Source: a virus. From it: a stretch of DNA of 37,506 nt. The notes beneath the pieces are model-generated. The model had not been told where the DNA came from. It searched no databases and saw only the letters and a program-made list of their open reading frames with translations. Below are positions 1-5,135 of this stretch, piece after piece. How positions within the stretch are numbered: the first letter of the stretch is position 1; every line of letters begins with the position of its first letter. The stretch is from positions 1 through 37,506 of the IMG/VR virus record IMGVR_UViG_3300032093_000379; one strand, written 5' to 3'. The position numbers were made by a program, and so were the translations under genes.

Positions 1-96
1 TTTTTTAACGAAGGATACCTCTCAAGAAGCAGAGAGCTTGATCGGCTGGCGCGGAAGATCAAAGAGACCAAGAAGAAAAGCCGAGGTCGGTCATGA
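1..96 (+). CDS. C-terminal end of an unidentified gene (partial)
   Basis: Reading frame 1 is open from the first base to a TGA at 94-96 and gives 31 residues rich in Lys and Arg, ending KKKSRGRS. The stop overlaps the start of the next small gene in an ATGA arrangement. The same arrangement is seen at the other end of the window, where the Bet recombinase gene runs into a related micropeptide. This tail does not resemble the end of Bet, so the upstream gene differs here. Too little is present to assign a function. Confidence 0.5.
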   Translation, partial: FFNEGYLSRSRELDRLARKIKETKKKSRGRS

Positions 97-182
97 TCTG
101 GGTTTTGAACTACTTTATGCACCTTTGCTTCATCGCTTGCATCGCACTATGGGCCACGCTTTTGATGGCGGTGATGGGATGA
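93..182 (+). CDS. Membrane micropeptide, 29 aa (left copy)
   Basis: The ATG at 93 overlaps the preceding stop and opens a 29-codon frame beginning MIWVLNYFMHLC and ending TLLMAVMG. It is almost entirely hydrophobic, so it would form one transmembrane helix. A related 28-residue peptide starting MIWVLYFLHL and ending LLMAVMG is encoded at 37080-37166, and the last 29 nucleotides of the two regions are identical. That conservation, plus the overlapping starts and stops, is the reason to call it a gene despite its size. Its function is unknown; holin-like or inhibitor peptides are possible, but nothing here shows it. Confidence 0.5.
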   Translation: MIWVLNYFMHLCFIACIALWATLLMAVMG

Positions 183-186
183 GTGA
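158..186 (+). repeat. 29-bp direct repeat, copy 1
   Basis: Bases 158-186 are identical to 37142-37170. They cover the end of the membrane micropeptide gene and the first codons of the gene that follows it: the HNH endonuclease on the left, a 30-aa peptide on the right. It marks the left junction of the segment that differs between the two ends of the window. Confidence 0.9.
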
Positions 187-658
187 AGAGTGGAGAGAGG
201 TGCCCAACTGCAAGGGCCTTTTTGTATCCTCGCTCGGCAGAGTAAAGCGCGAAAAATACGGGAAGCGGGTATCTTTTGGAGTGCGACGTCCGAACGGATA
301 TATGCAAACTTCAGTAAATGGCCGACTGTGGTTGGTTCATCGGTTAGTGATGCACGTTTTTTGTGGCGAAAGCTCGCTTGGTGTAAACCACAAAAACGGA
401 ATCAAAGATGATAACAGATTAGAGAATTTGGAGTATTGCACACAAGGCGAGAATGTTCGTCATGCTATAAGCATTGGACGTAAAGCAAAGCCTTGGGATC
501 GCAGAGCCGATAAAGGCCCGACAGCAAAATTTACTTGGGACGATGTGAGATATATTCGTTCGTCTAAAGAAAACTCTGAGTCTTTATCAAGAAAATTTAA
601 TGTTTATTCTTCGACTATCAGAAGGATCAGGAGCAACAAAACATGGGTAGTAAGTTAA
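179..658 (+). CDS. HNH homing-type endonuclease with NUMOD4-like N-terminus
   Basis: The 159-residue product starts MSEEWREVPNCKGLFVSS, which is the NUMOD4 DNA-binding signature of free-standing phage homing endonucleases. It is followed by an HNH_3-type core: VHRLVMHVF, then NHKNG around residues 70-74 with His71, then DNRLENLEYC. The C-terminal part (TWDDVRYIR to SSTIRRIRSNKTW) looks like a helix-turn-helix of the intron-nuclease repeat type. The start at 179 overlaps the stop of the micropeptide and begins the NUMOD4 motif exactly; a longer upstream TTG start is less likely. Such enzymes cut DNA lacking the gene and spread by repair. The gene is missing from the otherwise similar locus at the right end, which fits a mobile gene. 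Confidence 0.9.
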   Translation: MSEEWREVPNCKGLFVSSLGRVKREKYGKRVSFGVRRPNGYMQTSVNGRLWLVHRLVMHVFCGESSLGVNHKNGIKDDNRLENLEYCTQGENVRHAISIGRKAKPWDRRADKGPTAKFTWDDVRYIRSSKENSESLSRKFNVYSSTIRRIRSNKTWVVS

Positions 659-930
659 CAATCATCGAAGCCCGAGAGTTAGCGGTGCAGGGGAAGACTG
701 TGATTTGCCATCGCGGTTTTTTTTGGGAGCCTAAGGACTTTCTAAGTAACAAAGAATGGCACCCAGATAACGTCTTCGGCGTCTGGCGCGAGAAACGCGA
801 GCCACGGCGGGTTTATGTCTTGGTCGATTCGCGGGGTATCATCACCGAAGCGTCATTTAGTCGAATTGCATTAGAGCCTGAAGGTACTAGCAAGCGCATC
901 GTCGAGTTCGTGGAGGTAATCGGTGAGTAA
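643..930 (+). CDS. Conserved small protein, 95 aa (left copy of end-locus gene)
   Basis: The ATG at 643 has a good ribosome site (AGGAG about 10 bases upstream) and overlaps the end of the HNH gene by 16 bases. The protein starts MGSKLTIIEARELAVQGKTV and ends EGTSKRIVEFVEVIGE. A second gene at 37252 encodes the same N-terminal pattern (IIEARELA, GKTV), a divergent middle, and a C-terminal part identical in DNA over 120 bases. The pattern, conserved ends around a variable core, suggests recombination between alleles or paralogues. I do not recognise the family, and no catalytic or metal-binding motif is obvious. Confidence 0.75.
   Translation: MGSKLTIIEARELAVQGKTVICHRGFFWEPKDFLSNKEWHPDNVFGVWREKREPRRVYVLVDSRGIITEASFSRIALEPEGTSKRIVEFVEVIGE
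778..897 (+). repeat. 120-bp exact direct repeat, copy 1
   Basis: Bases 778-897 are identical to the last 120 bases of the window (37387-37506), an offset of 36,609. Upstream of the repeat the two copies diverge at once. Either two strain versions of one locus join the same downstream sequence, or the gene is duplicated. Confidence 0.95.
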
Positions 931-1171
931 GAAACCAGTAGCAAAAGAATTAGTAAAACTAAAGAAACCAACAAAGAAAGAATTAGCAGACCTTTGGTGC
1001 AAAGTAGATAGCGAAGGATTTGGTTACTACATGCTACAGTATGGTCCCGATTGGAAACTAATAGAACGAATGGGTTTTGACGTAGATAAGTTAAAGGCGG
1101 CTTGTGATGAGTTGCGAAAGCTAGATAACGCTATTTCAGATTTAGAAGAATTGGTAGGTGAGGATGACTAA
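923..1171 (+). CDS. Hypothetical small helical protein, 82 aa
   Basis: This gene starts with GTG at 923 behind a strong ribosome site (TGGAGGT) and overlaps the end of the preceding gene by 8 bases. The product has a Lys-rich N-terminus (MSKKPVAKELVKLKKPTKKE) and then a mixed helical region ending in an acidic stretch, EELVGEDD. No family is recognised. The tight overlap with neighbours on both sides places it in one early transcription unit with the genes to 3142. Confidence 0.7.
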   Translation: MSKKPVAKELVKLKKPTKKELADLWCKVDSEGFGYYMLQYGPDWKLIERMGFDVDKLKAACDELRKLDNAISDLEELVGEDD

Positions 1172-1508
1172 CGACCTAACCACCAAGCTAGAAGAAATCA
1201 AAGCGCGAGCGGAGGCTGTTGACGCAGCTTGGACCAAAGTGCCGATGGTAGACGATAAGTTAAAGTCGCTTGGAGACTTTGTAACACCTCTTATTGGAGT
1301 AGTGAATGAAGCTTTGCCAGTCATTCGCCAAGATATCCCGGCATTTTTACGCCTTGTGGAAGTCTTAAGGGAGCAGCGGAACGACTACATTCATACAGTT
1401 AAAGTTTCGCAATCCGATTGGCCGCGTCCGCTAGGTAACGCGATTGAAGGACAAATTGAAGATGACGACCAAGCCGCGCTTGAGGCGATGGAAGGGAAGG
1501 AACCATGA
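1164..1508 (+). CDS. Hypothetical protein, 114 aa
   Basis: I chose the ATG at 1164, which overlaps the previous stop (TAA at 1169-1171) and sits behind a GGTAGG ribosome site; a GTG at 1158 would add two residues. The product starts MTNDLTTKLEEIKARAEAVD and is mostly helical with an acidic C-terminus. It contains no motif I can assign. It overlaps the next ATG by four bases, as is typical of this operon. Confidence 0.65.
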   Translation: MTNDLTTKLEEIKARAEAVDAAWTKVPMVDDKLKSLGDFVTPLIGVVNEALPVIRQDIPAFLRLVEVLREQRNDYIHTVKVSQSDWPRPLGNAIEGQIEDDDQAALEAMEGKEP

Positions 1509-2185
1509 CCCACGGCCATGTGAAACCGAATCCTGATGGAAGCAAAGCGCGATGCGGCGGGCCTGGAATATGTCCAGAGTGTGCGATTGAATTAGGTTTA
1601 TCAATAAAGGAACAAAGATTGAAAAACACAATTGAACTACCGCAAAGCAAATACGAAGAAAGATTCAGAGTGATCGCAAATGGCACGACCATGCTGGCGT
1701 CGTTTTCGATTTACAAAATGGCCGAGGAATACATCTGGAAGATGACCGACAGTTTTGGCGATCTTCGTATTGAAAAGGTTTGGGCTTTGAAAAACACAGC
1801 GCCGCGAAGGTGGACATCAACAGAGATTGCAACTGCACGCCGAACCGGAGACGACATCGGGCTACCTGATGATTTTGTAGATTCAAACGCCTACGACACA
1901 GTCGAGGCAGAGCGGGATAAACTAAAAGCCGAGAACAAAAAACTTGAACACGCAATAAAGCAAGAGATTTTTAACAACGATGAATTCGGCTGCGAGTTTA
2001 CCTACATCGTGATTGCAAAACGAGAAAACGCAGAGATGAGCGAACAACTCCAGCGCGAGCGCCGCAAGGTGGAGCTGCTTTATACGGAGCTAAATTACTA
2101 CATCATGGACTGCGGTAGGAAACAGGCAGAACAAAAAGAAATTGATGAGCAAATTGAAGCAATCGACAAGGGGGAAGAACAATGA
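1505..2185 (+). CDS. Modular early protein with N-terminal Cys motif and coiled coil
   Basis: A strong ribosome site (GAAGGGAAGGA) precedes the ATG at 1505. The 226-residue product has a compact CGGPGICPEC motif at residues 17-26 that could bind zinc. A central APRRW block follows, and then a charged coiled-coil region. The C-terminal block LQRERRKVELLYTELNYYI and what follows is shared almost exactly with the next gene: 101 bases are identical. The APRRW block is also shared, at a different spacing. The gene therefore looks assembled from interchangeable cassettes. Similar modular coiled-coil proteins occur in the early regions of many phages, but no function can be assigned. Confidence 0.7.
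   Translation: MTHGHVKPNPDGSKARCGGPGICPECAIELGLSIKEQRLKNTIELPQSKYEERFRVIANGTTMLASFSIYKMAEEYIWKMTDSFGDLRIEKVWALKNTAPRRWTSTEIATARRTGDDIGLPDDFVDSNAYDTVEAERDKLKAENKKLEHAIKQEIFNNDEFGCEFTYIVIAKRENAEMSEQLQRERRKVELLYTELNYYIMDCGRKQAEQKEIDEQIEAIDKGEEQ
2046..2146 (+). repeat. 101-bp exact direct repeat, copy 1
   Basis: Bases 2046-2146 match 2366-2466 exactly, an offset of 320, and near-identity continues past a few substitutions to the ribosome site of the next gene. The repeat encodes the shared C-terminal coiled-coil cassette of two neighbouring genes in the same frame. Confidence 0.95.
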
Positions 2186-2499
2186 GCGACGATAAAAAAG
2201 ACTACTACGGCGAAGAGGCGTTCTCACACTTACCTAGCGATTATAAGCCGTCAGTGACCCCCGACAAAGCGCCGCGAAGGTGGCCAATGTTTGAACTTGT
2301 CGCGACAGAATATAGCGAACATGAACAATTCGTTCTGGCGTCTGACTACGACGCACTCGAAGCAGAACTCCAGCGCGAGCGCCGCAAGGTGGAGCTGCTT
2401 TATACGGAGCTAAATTACTACATCATGGACTGCGGTAGGAAACAGGCAGAACAAAAAGAAATTGATAAGCAACTCGAAGCAATCGACAAGGGGGGATGA
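2182..2499 (+). CDS. Modular early protein, 105 aa, paralogue of upstream gene
   Basis: The ATG at 2182 overlaps the upstream stop and follows a GGGGGAAG ribosome site. The product has an APRRW block near residue 30, then YDALEAELQRERRKVE leading into the same coiled-coil cassette as the upstream gene. It lacks the Cys motif and about 50 residues that separate the two shared blocks upstream. It is best explained as a tandem partial duplication with an internal deletion or a swapped N-terminus. Function unknown. Confidence 0.7.
   Translation: MSDDKKDYYGEEAFSHLPSDYKPSVTPDKAPRRWPMFELVATEYSEHEQFVLASDYDALEAELQRERRKVELLYTELNYYIMDCGRKQAEQKEIDKQLEAIDKGG
2366..2466 (+). repeat. 101-bp exact direct repeat, copy 2
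   Basis: This is the second copy of the coiled-coil cassette; see 2046-2146. A shorter shared block of 16 bases (1798-1813 and 2268-2283) codes for APRRW in both genes at a different distance. Confidence 0.95.
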
Positions 2500-2759
2500 T
2501 GGATAAAGTGAAACGGTACAACCTTGACGCTGAAGAAGATGCGTTCGGATGGCACGCAAGAGCTGAAGAAGACGCCAATGGAATATGGGTTGAAGCTGAG
2601 GACCACGACCGCGTCGTAGCCGAGATGCAAAAGCGGATCGAGAAACTGGAAGCGGCGCTTAAAAACTTGAGCGAGCGACACAACTGGCAGCCAGACATGG
2701 GCGAATGTATTTGTGCTGAACACAAGGCAGCACGCGAGGCGCTCAAGGGGGATGGATGA
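2496..2759 (+). CDS. Modular early protein, 87 aa
   Basis: The start is ATG at 2496, or the adjacent ATG at 2499, behind GGGGG and overlapping the previous stop. The product has an acidic N-terminus, then a cassette VAEMQKRIEKLEAALKNL, a segment with two cysteines (GECICAEH), and the ending AREALKGDG. Most of the cassette recurs, split, in the next gene. This is the typical layout of modular early phage proteins with leucine-rich coiled coils. No function is recognised. Confidence 0.65.
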   Translation: MMDKVKRYNLDAEEDAFGWHARAEEDANGIWVEAEDHDRVVAEMQKRIEKLEAALKNLSERHNWQPDMGECICAEHKAAREALKGDG

Positions 2760-3142
2760 GCGACAGAACCAAAGTTTGGATTTCATTCGGCGAGCACGGC
2801 GATGTGACGAACGAACAGGATTGGGAAGTTGATGAACCCGCATTGTCGAAGAAGTTCGACGATGACAACTTCTACACGTACTACGCATTTCGAGAAATGG
2901 AGAACGGCGAGGCTTATGTTCATTCGTCGGTTGTAGCCGAGATGCAGAAGCGGATTGATGAGCTAAGCCCAGTTCACACTTGCCACGACAAGTGCAGATA
3001 TAAAGGCTGTGTGCAGAGGCGCAGGATAGAGAAATTGGAAGCGGCGCTGAGGGACATCGCTGACTATGGTGCCACCTTAGATGCAGTTGTTGCCTTTTCT
3101 ATGAAACAAATTGCACGCGACGCGCTCAAGGGGGATGAATGA
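2756..3142 (+). CDS. Modular early protein with Cys-rich insert, 128 aa
   Basis: The ATG at 2756 overlaps the upstream stop and follows a GGGGGATG ribosome site. The protein contains VVAEMQKRIDEL, then a Cys/His insert (HTCHDKCRYKGCVQRRR) that may coordinate a metal, then RIEKLEAALRDIA and the ending ARDALKGDE. Compared with the upstream gene, the insert splits the same cassette in two. This again indicates block shuffling among neighbouring genes. Function unknown. Confidence 0.65.
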   Translation: MSDRTKVWISFGEHGDVTNEQDWEVDEPALSKKFDDDNFYTYYAFREMENGEAYVHSSVVAEMQKRIDELSPVHTCHDKCRYKGCVQRRRIEKLEAALRDIADYGATLDAVVAFSMKQIARDALKGDE

Positions 3143-3218
3143 AGTGACTGCGCGAGTGGTGGCCGCAACGGGGGCCATAATCTAAGGAACCAAAAGTAGA
3201 GCCGCTCGCGTGGTCACT
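3143..3218 (+). ncRNA. 76-nt structured non-coding element (candidate RNA)
   Basis: This gap between genes folds into a long closed structure. AGTGAC (3143-3148) pairs with GTCACT (3213-3218). After a TG/TG internal loop, nine bases CGCGAGTGG (3151-3159) pair with CCGCTCGCG (3202-3210) with one G-U pair. Inside is a small hairpin TGGCC/GGCCA (3160-3177) and a 24-base single-stranded stretch. No U-run follows, so it is not an intrinsic terminator. The length is tRNA-like, but no T-loop or anticodon arm is present on either strand. It lies just before the ribosome site of the next gene, so a leader or processing role is possible. Confidence 0.4.
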
Positions 3219-3234
3219 TGATTTAGGGGGATGA

Positions 3235-3909
3235 ATGAAGTTCGATGATCTTGGCGTATTAGTTCGAGAGGCACCACGTCCAGAGGGTGACTGGTGGTCT
3301 AATTTGGGCGATGCTTGTGCCGATACCTGCCGCGCCTTAATCCTTGGTAAGCGAGCGACCAGCGTTGAGCCTGTCATTCGATTTACAGATGATTGGAAGG
3401 GTTTTTTAAGACATCCAAGGCTTAAAGCTAAAAAGGGCTGGGATCGCAAATCGTTTACCAACGACCAGCTTGTGCCGCTGATTATGGCTCAATATATCGA
3501 CCATCCGATTTGGGTGAGGCCAGATTTATTCGTTAGCTGTGGGTTTATTCGTGGCACCTGGAAGCTTGCGCAGCCGATGGTTTATGCCCTGCTTTTTAAG
3601 CAATGGTGGCTAGTTGATAAGCTTAATCATTTACAGGGCTGGCTTCTAACGATGCCATTCCGTTGGTCTGATCGGCCTCAAGATTTTGGCTTCGAATCGA
3701 TTCAAGGGCAGGTTCAGGACTACCCGACAATGATTTGCACGACCGTTTTTCTTAACCGCATGGGATATAAGGCTGTAATTCCAAGGCCGCATGGTGAGTG
3801 CTTAACCGCCATTCTTAAATACCGCCAAGATCCTGCCGACTTCGAACCTAATTCGGAGTGGGAAATCGATCTTTACCGCGAAGCCTTGCATAAATATGCG
3901 GCTCAATAA
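3235..3909 (+). CDS. Hypothetical protein, 224 aa
   Basis: The start is ATG at 3235, five bases after TAGGGGG; the ATG at 3231 is in a frame that closes after a few codons. The product is soluble and aromatic-rich with many tryptophans (GDWWSN, KQWWLVDKLNHLQGWLL). It has regular spacing of short hydrophobic segments but no transmembrane helix or signal peptide. I do not recognise the family. Its position between the early modular cluster and the replication genes suggests an early, non-structural role, which is inference only. Confidence 0.75.
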   Translation: MKFDDLGVLVREAPRPEGDWWSNLGDACADTCRALILGKRATSVEPVIRFTDDWKGFLRHPRLKAKKGWDRKSFTNDQLVPLIMAQYIDHPIWVRPDLFVSCGFIRGTWKLAQPMVYALLFKQWWLVDKLNHLQGWLLTMPFRWSDRPQDFGFESIQGQVQDYPTMICTTVFLNRMGYKAVIPRPHGECLTAILKYRQDPADFEPNSEWEIDLYREALHKYAAQ

Positions 3910-4061
3910 AGACAAAAGCCCCGAGGTGGTGCTACCCCGAGGCCGTTGCCTTTTAAGAATTTAAGGTCTAAGTCTTGAGGTGCGAGCATCAAGAAAGACC
4001 TTAACTTCACAGCTAAAGGTCTCTCTTAAGATGCCGCAAACGTCAAGAGAAAGAGACCAGA
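3910..4061 (+). promoter_or_regulatory. Leader with two strong hairpins before the initiator gene
   Basis: This 152-base gap is densely structured. A weak terminator-like hairpin AGGC/GCCT (3940-3951) runs into TTTT. It is followed by a strong stem: TTAAGGTCT (3961-3969) pairs with AGACCTTAA (3996-4004), with an inner TCTTGA/TCAAGA stem and a 10-base loop. A second hairpin pairs GGTCTCT (4018-4024) with AGAGACC (4052-4058) and ends three bases before the initiator ATG, so it would cover the ribosome site. GAGGTGCGAG, the Shine-Dalgarno leader of two genes near 34 kb, recurs at 3977-3986, in the end of the inner stem and the loop. This probably regulates initiator expression, at the RNA level or as binding sites; the mechanism is unknown. 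Confidence 0.5.
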
Positions 4062-4895
4062 ATGCACGGTTATCCGAGAGTTATTTCGACTAGACTTCTG
4101 CTAGATCCAAAGTTCCAACGGCTATCAACTTCAGCCAAGCTTTTCTACTCATTCGCAGGGGCGTTTGCTGACTTTGATGGTTACGTTCATGAGCCACTTT
4201 CAGTGCTCGCCTTCTCCATCTTTCCACGTTCTAGACAGACTGCCTCACTCGCTTCAAGAGCCCTAAAAGAGTGCGAGCGAGAGGGCCTAGTGGTGGTGTC
4301 AAATGACTCGTTTTACATGCCGCGTCTGAGGCAAGAATCACGTCTAGAGTATCGCCGAAAGACCGATTTCAAGATCAGTCAACACATGAGCAATGAACGA
4401 CCAAATGTAGTCCAAATGCAGTCCAAAGACAGTCCAAATGCAGTCCAAGTGCAGTTCAAAGACATTCCAAGTGCAACTGACCATGAGTTAAATCAAATAC
4501 TTAGCAAAACTTTTTCCCAAAAAATACCCCCTAAAGATAAAGAAAAAGAGGAAGAGGTAGAGAGAGGGGAAGTGGTCGCTGCGCTCCCCCCGCCTAAAAC
4601 TTCAATTTCAACCAAAGGTAAAGAACTAGCCTTACAGAGTTACGAGCAATTCGAGAGCAGGGCAAAAAGGGAAAGTAGCGAAGGTAAGGGGAAACTCATC
4701 TCGCTACTTTTTGAGTTATCGAAAGACTACGGTTACGCGAGGTTTGAGAAAGAGGCAGATAGGCTTTCAACGAAGATCCTGGAAGTCTTTGGCGATGGTG
4801 AGAGTTTCGGCACGTGGCTCGACATGAGAACCGCAAGGCCGATCACGGGAGCCGAGCTGCATCGAGCGCTTTGGATGGAAATTAAAGGCAAGTAA
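4062..4895 (+). CDS. Candidate replication initiator (phage replisome-organiser type)
   Basis: The 277-residue product has a compact N-terminal domain (residues 1-95) beginning PRVISTRLLLDPKFQRLS. Its pattern fits the winged-helix DNA-binding domain of phage replication initiators such as lambda O and DnaD-like organisers. A low-complexity linker (residues 110-190) follows, including an 11-residue repeat (QMQSKDSPN, QVQFKDIPS) and a KDKEKEEEVERGEV stretch. The C-terminal helical domain (residues 195-277) would be the helicase-loading part. The gene is followed by a DnaB-like helicase, as in lambda-type replication modules. The DNA of the linker holds six iterons, which supports an initiator role. 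The ribosome site is weak and lies inside a hairpin. Confidence 0.65.
   Translation: MHGYPRVISTRLLLDPKFQRLSTSAKLFYSFAGAFADFDGYVHEPLSVLAFSIFPRSRQTASLASRALKECEREGLVVVSNDSFYMPRLRQESRLEYRRKTDFKISQHMSNERPNVVQMQSKDSPNAVQVQFKDIPSATDHELNQILSKTFSQKIPPKDKEKEEEVERGEVVAALPPPKTSISTKGKELALQSYEQFESRAKRESSEGKGKLISLLFELSKDYGYARFEKEADRLSTKILEVFGDGESFGTWLDMRTARPITGAELHRALWMEIKGK
4398..4560 (+). other. Candidate replication origin: six 11-nt iterons plus AT-rich stretch
   Basis: Within the initiator gene, an 11-base unit of the form AGTCCAAATGC is repeated six times in direct tandem at 4409, 4420, 4431, 4442, 4453 and 4464. Variation is mainly at three positions, and a degenerate seventh copy lies at 4398-4408. 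The unit is not a multiple of three, so the reading frame shifts in each copy, which argues for selection on the DNA itself. Directly downstream (about 4488-4560) lies an A-rich segment with few G and C that could serve as the unwinding element. Iterons followed by an AT-rich region inside the initiator gene is the arrangement of the lambda origin in gene O. Confidence 0.7.
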
Positions 4896-5135
4896 GTCAC
4901 TGGCATGGTCTTAAAACGCTTTAAAACGGCCAAGGTTGATTTCTGTGAAACAAAACCGACTGCGACATGAGTCGAGGTTAAAAATCAATGGCGGGCCTTT
5001 TAAACGCAAATCGCACACCTGCTTAAAAACCGGTCAAGAAACCTTGATATTTTTTAGTAACGCCATGCAAAAACGTTAGGACCATGTAAAAAAGCAAGTT
5101 AGCAAATATTCAACACCACGAGACCAGGGGTTAGC
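4896..5135 (+). promoter_or_regulatory. Structured intergenic region between initiator and helicase
   Basis: This gap holds no gene. A long imperfect inverted repeat spans 4920-5004. TTTAAAA, GGCC and TTGATTT on the left arm (4920-4942) pair with AAATCAA, GGCC and TTTTAAA on the right arm (4982-5004). The 39-base loop itself contains a CGACT/AGTCG hairpin. A second stem, GCAAGTTAGC (5094-5103) with GTTAGCTTGC (5130-5139), is complete if two G-U pairs are allowed. It covers the TTG start of the helicase and the last base of its AGGGG ribosome site. I saw no convincing promoter. The region may be a secondary origin element, a transcript-processing site or a translational control element. Confidence 0.45.

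Noticed and set aside
778-897. Terminal direct repeats of a linear phage genome
   Set aside because: The left copy starts 777 bases inside the window and different sequence precedes the two copies, so it is not a simple terminal repeat.
2418-2888. Long open frames on the - strand (also 7417-7827, 21574-22023, 28138-28512)
   Set aside because: They mirror well-supported + strand genes, lack ribosome sites, and give low-complexity or Cys/Ser-rich sequence typical of antisense frames.
3143-3218. A tRNA gene, because of the 76-nt length and paired ends
   Set aside because: No T-loop (TTCRA), no 5-bp anticodon arm and no D-arm are present on either strand. The outer pairing is 6 bp followed by an internal loop and 9 bp.
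3910-3954. A strong intrinsic terminator at the repeated CCCCGAGG
   Set aside because: CCCCGAGG is a direct, not inverted, repeat. Only a 4-bp hairpin precedes TTTT, so any termination would be weak.
4409-4474. A CRISPR array
   Set aside because: The 11-nt units are directly adjacent with no spacers.
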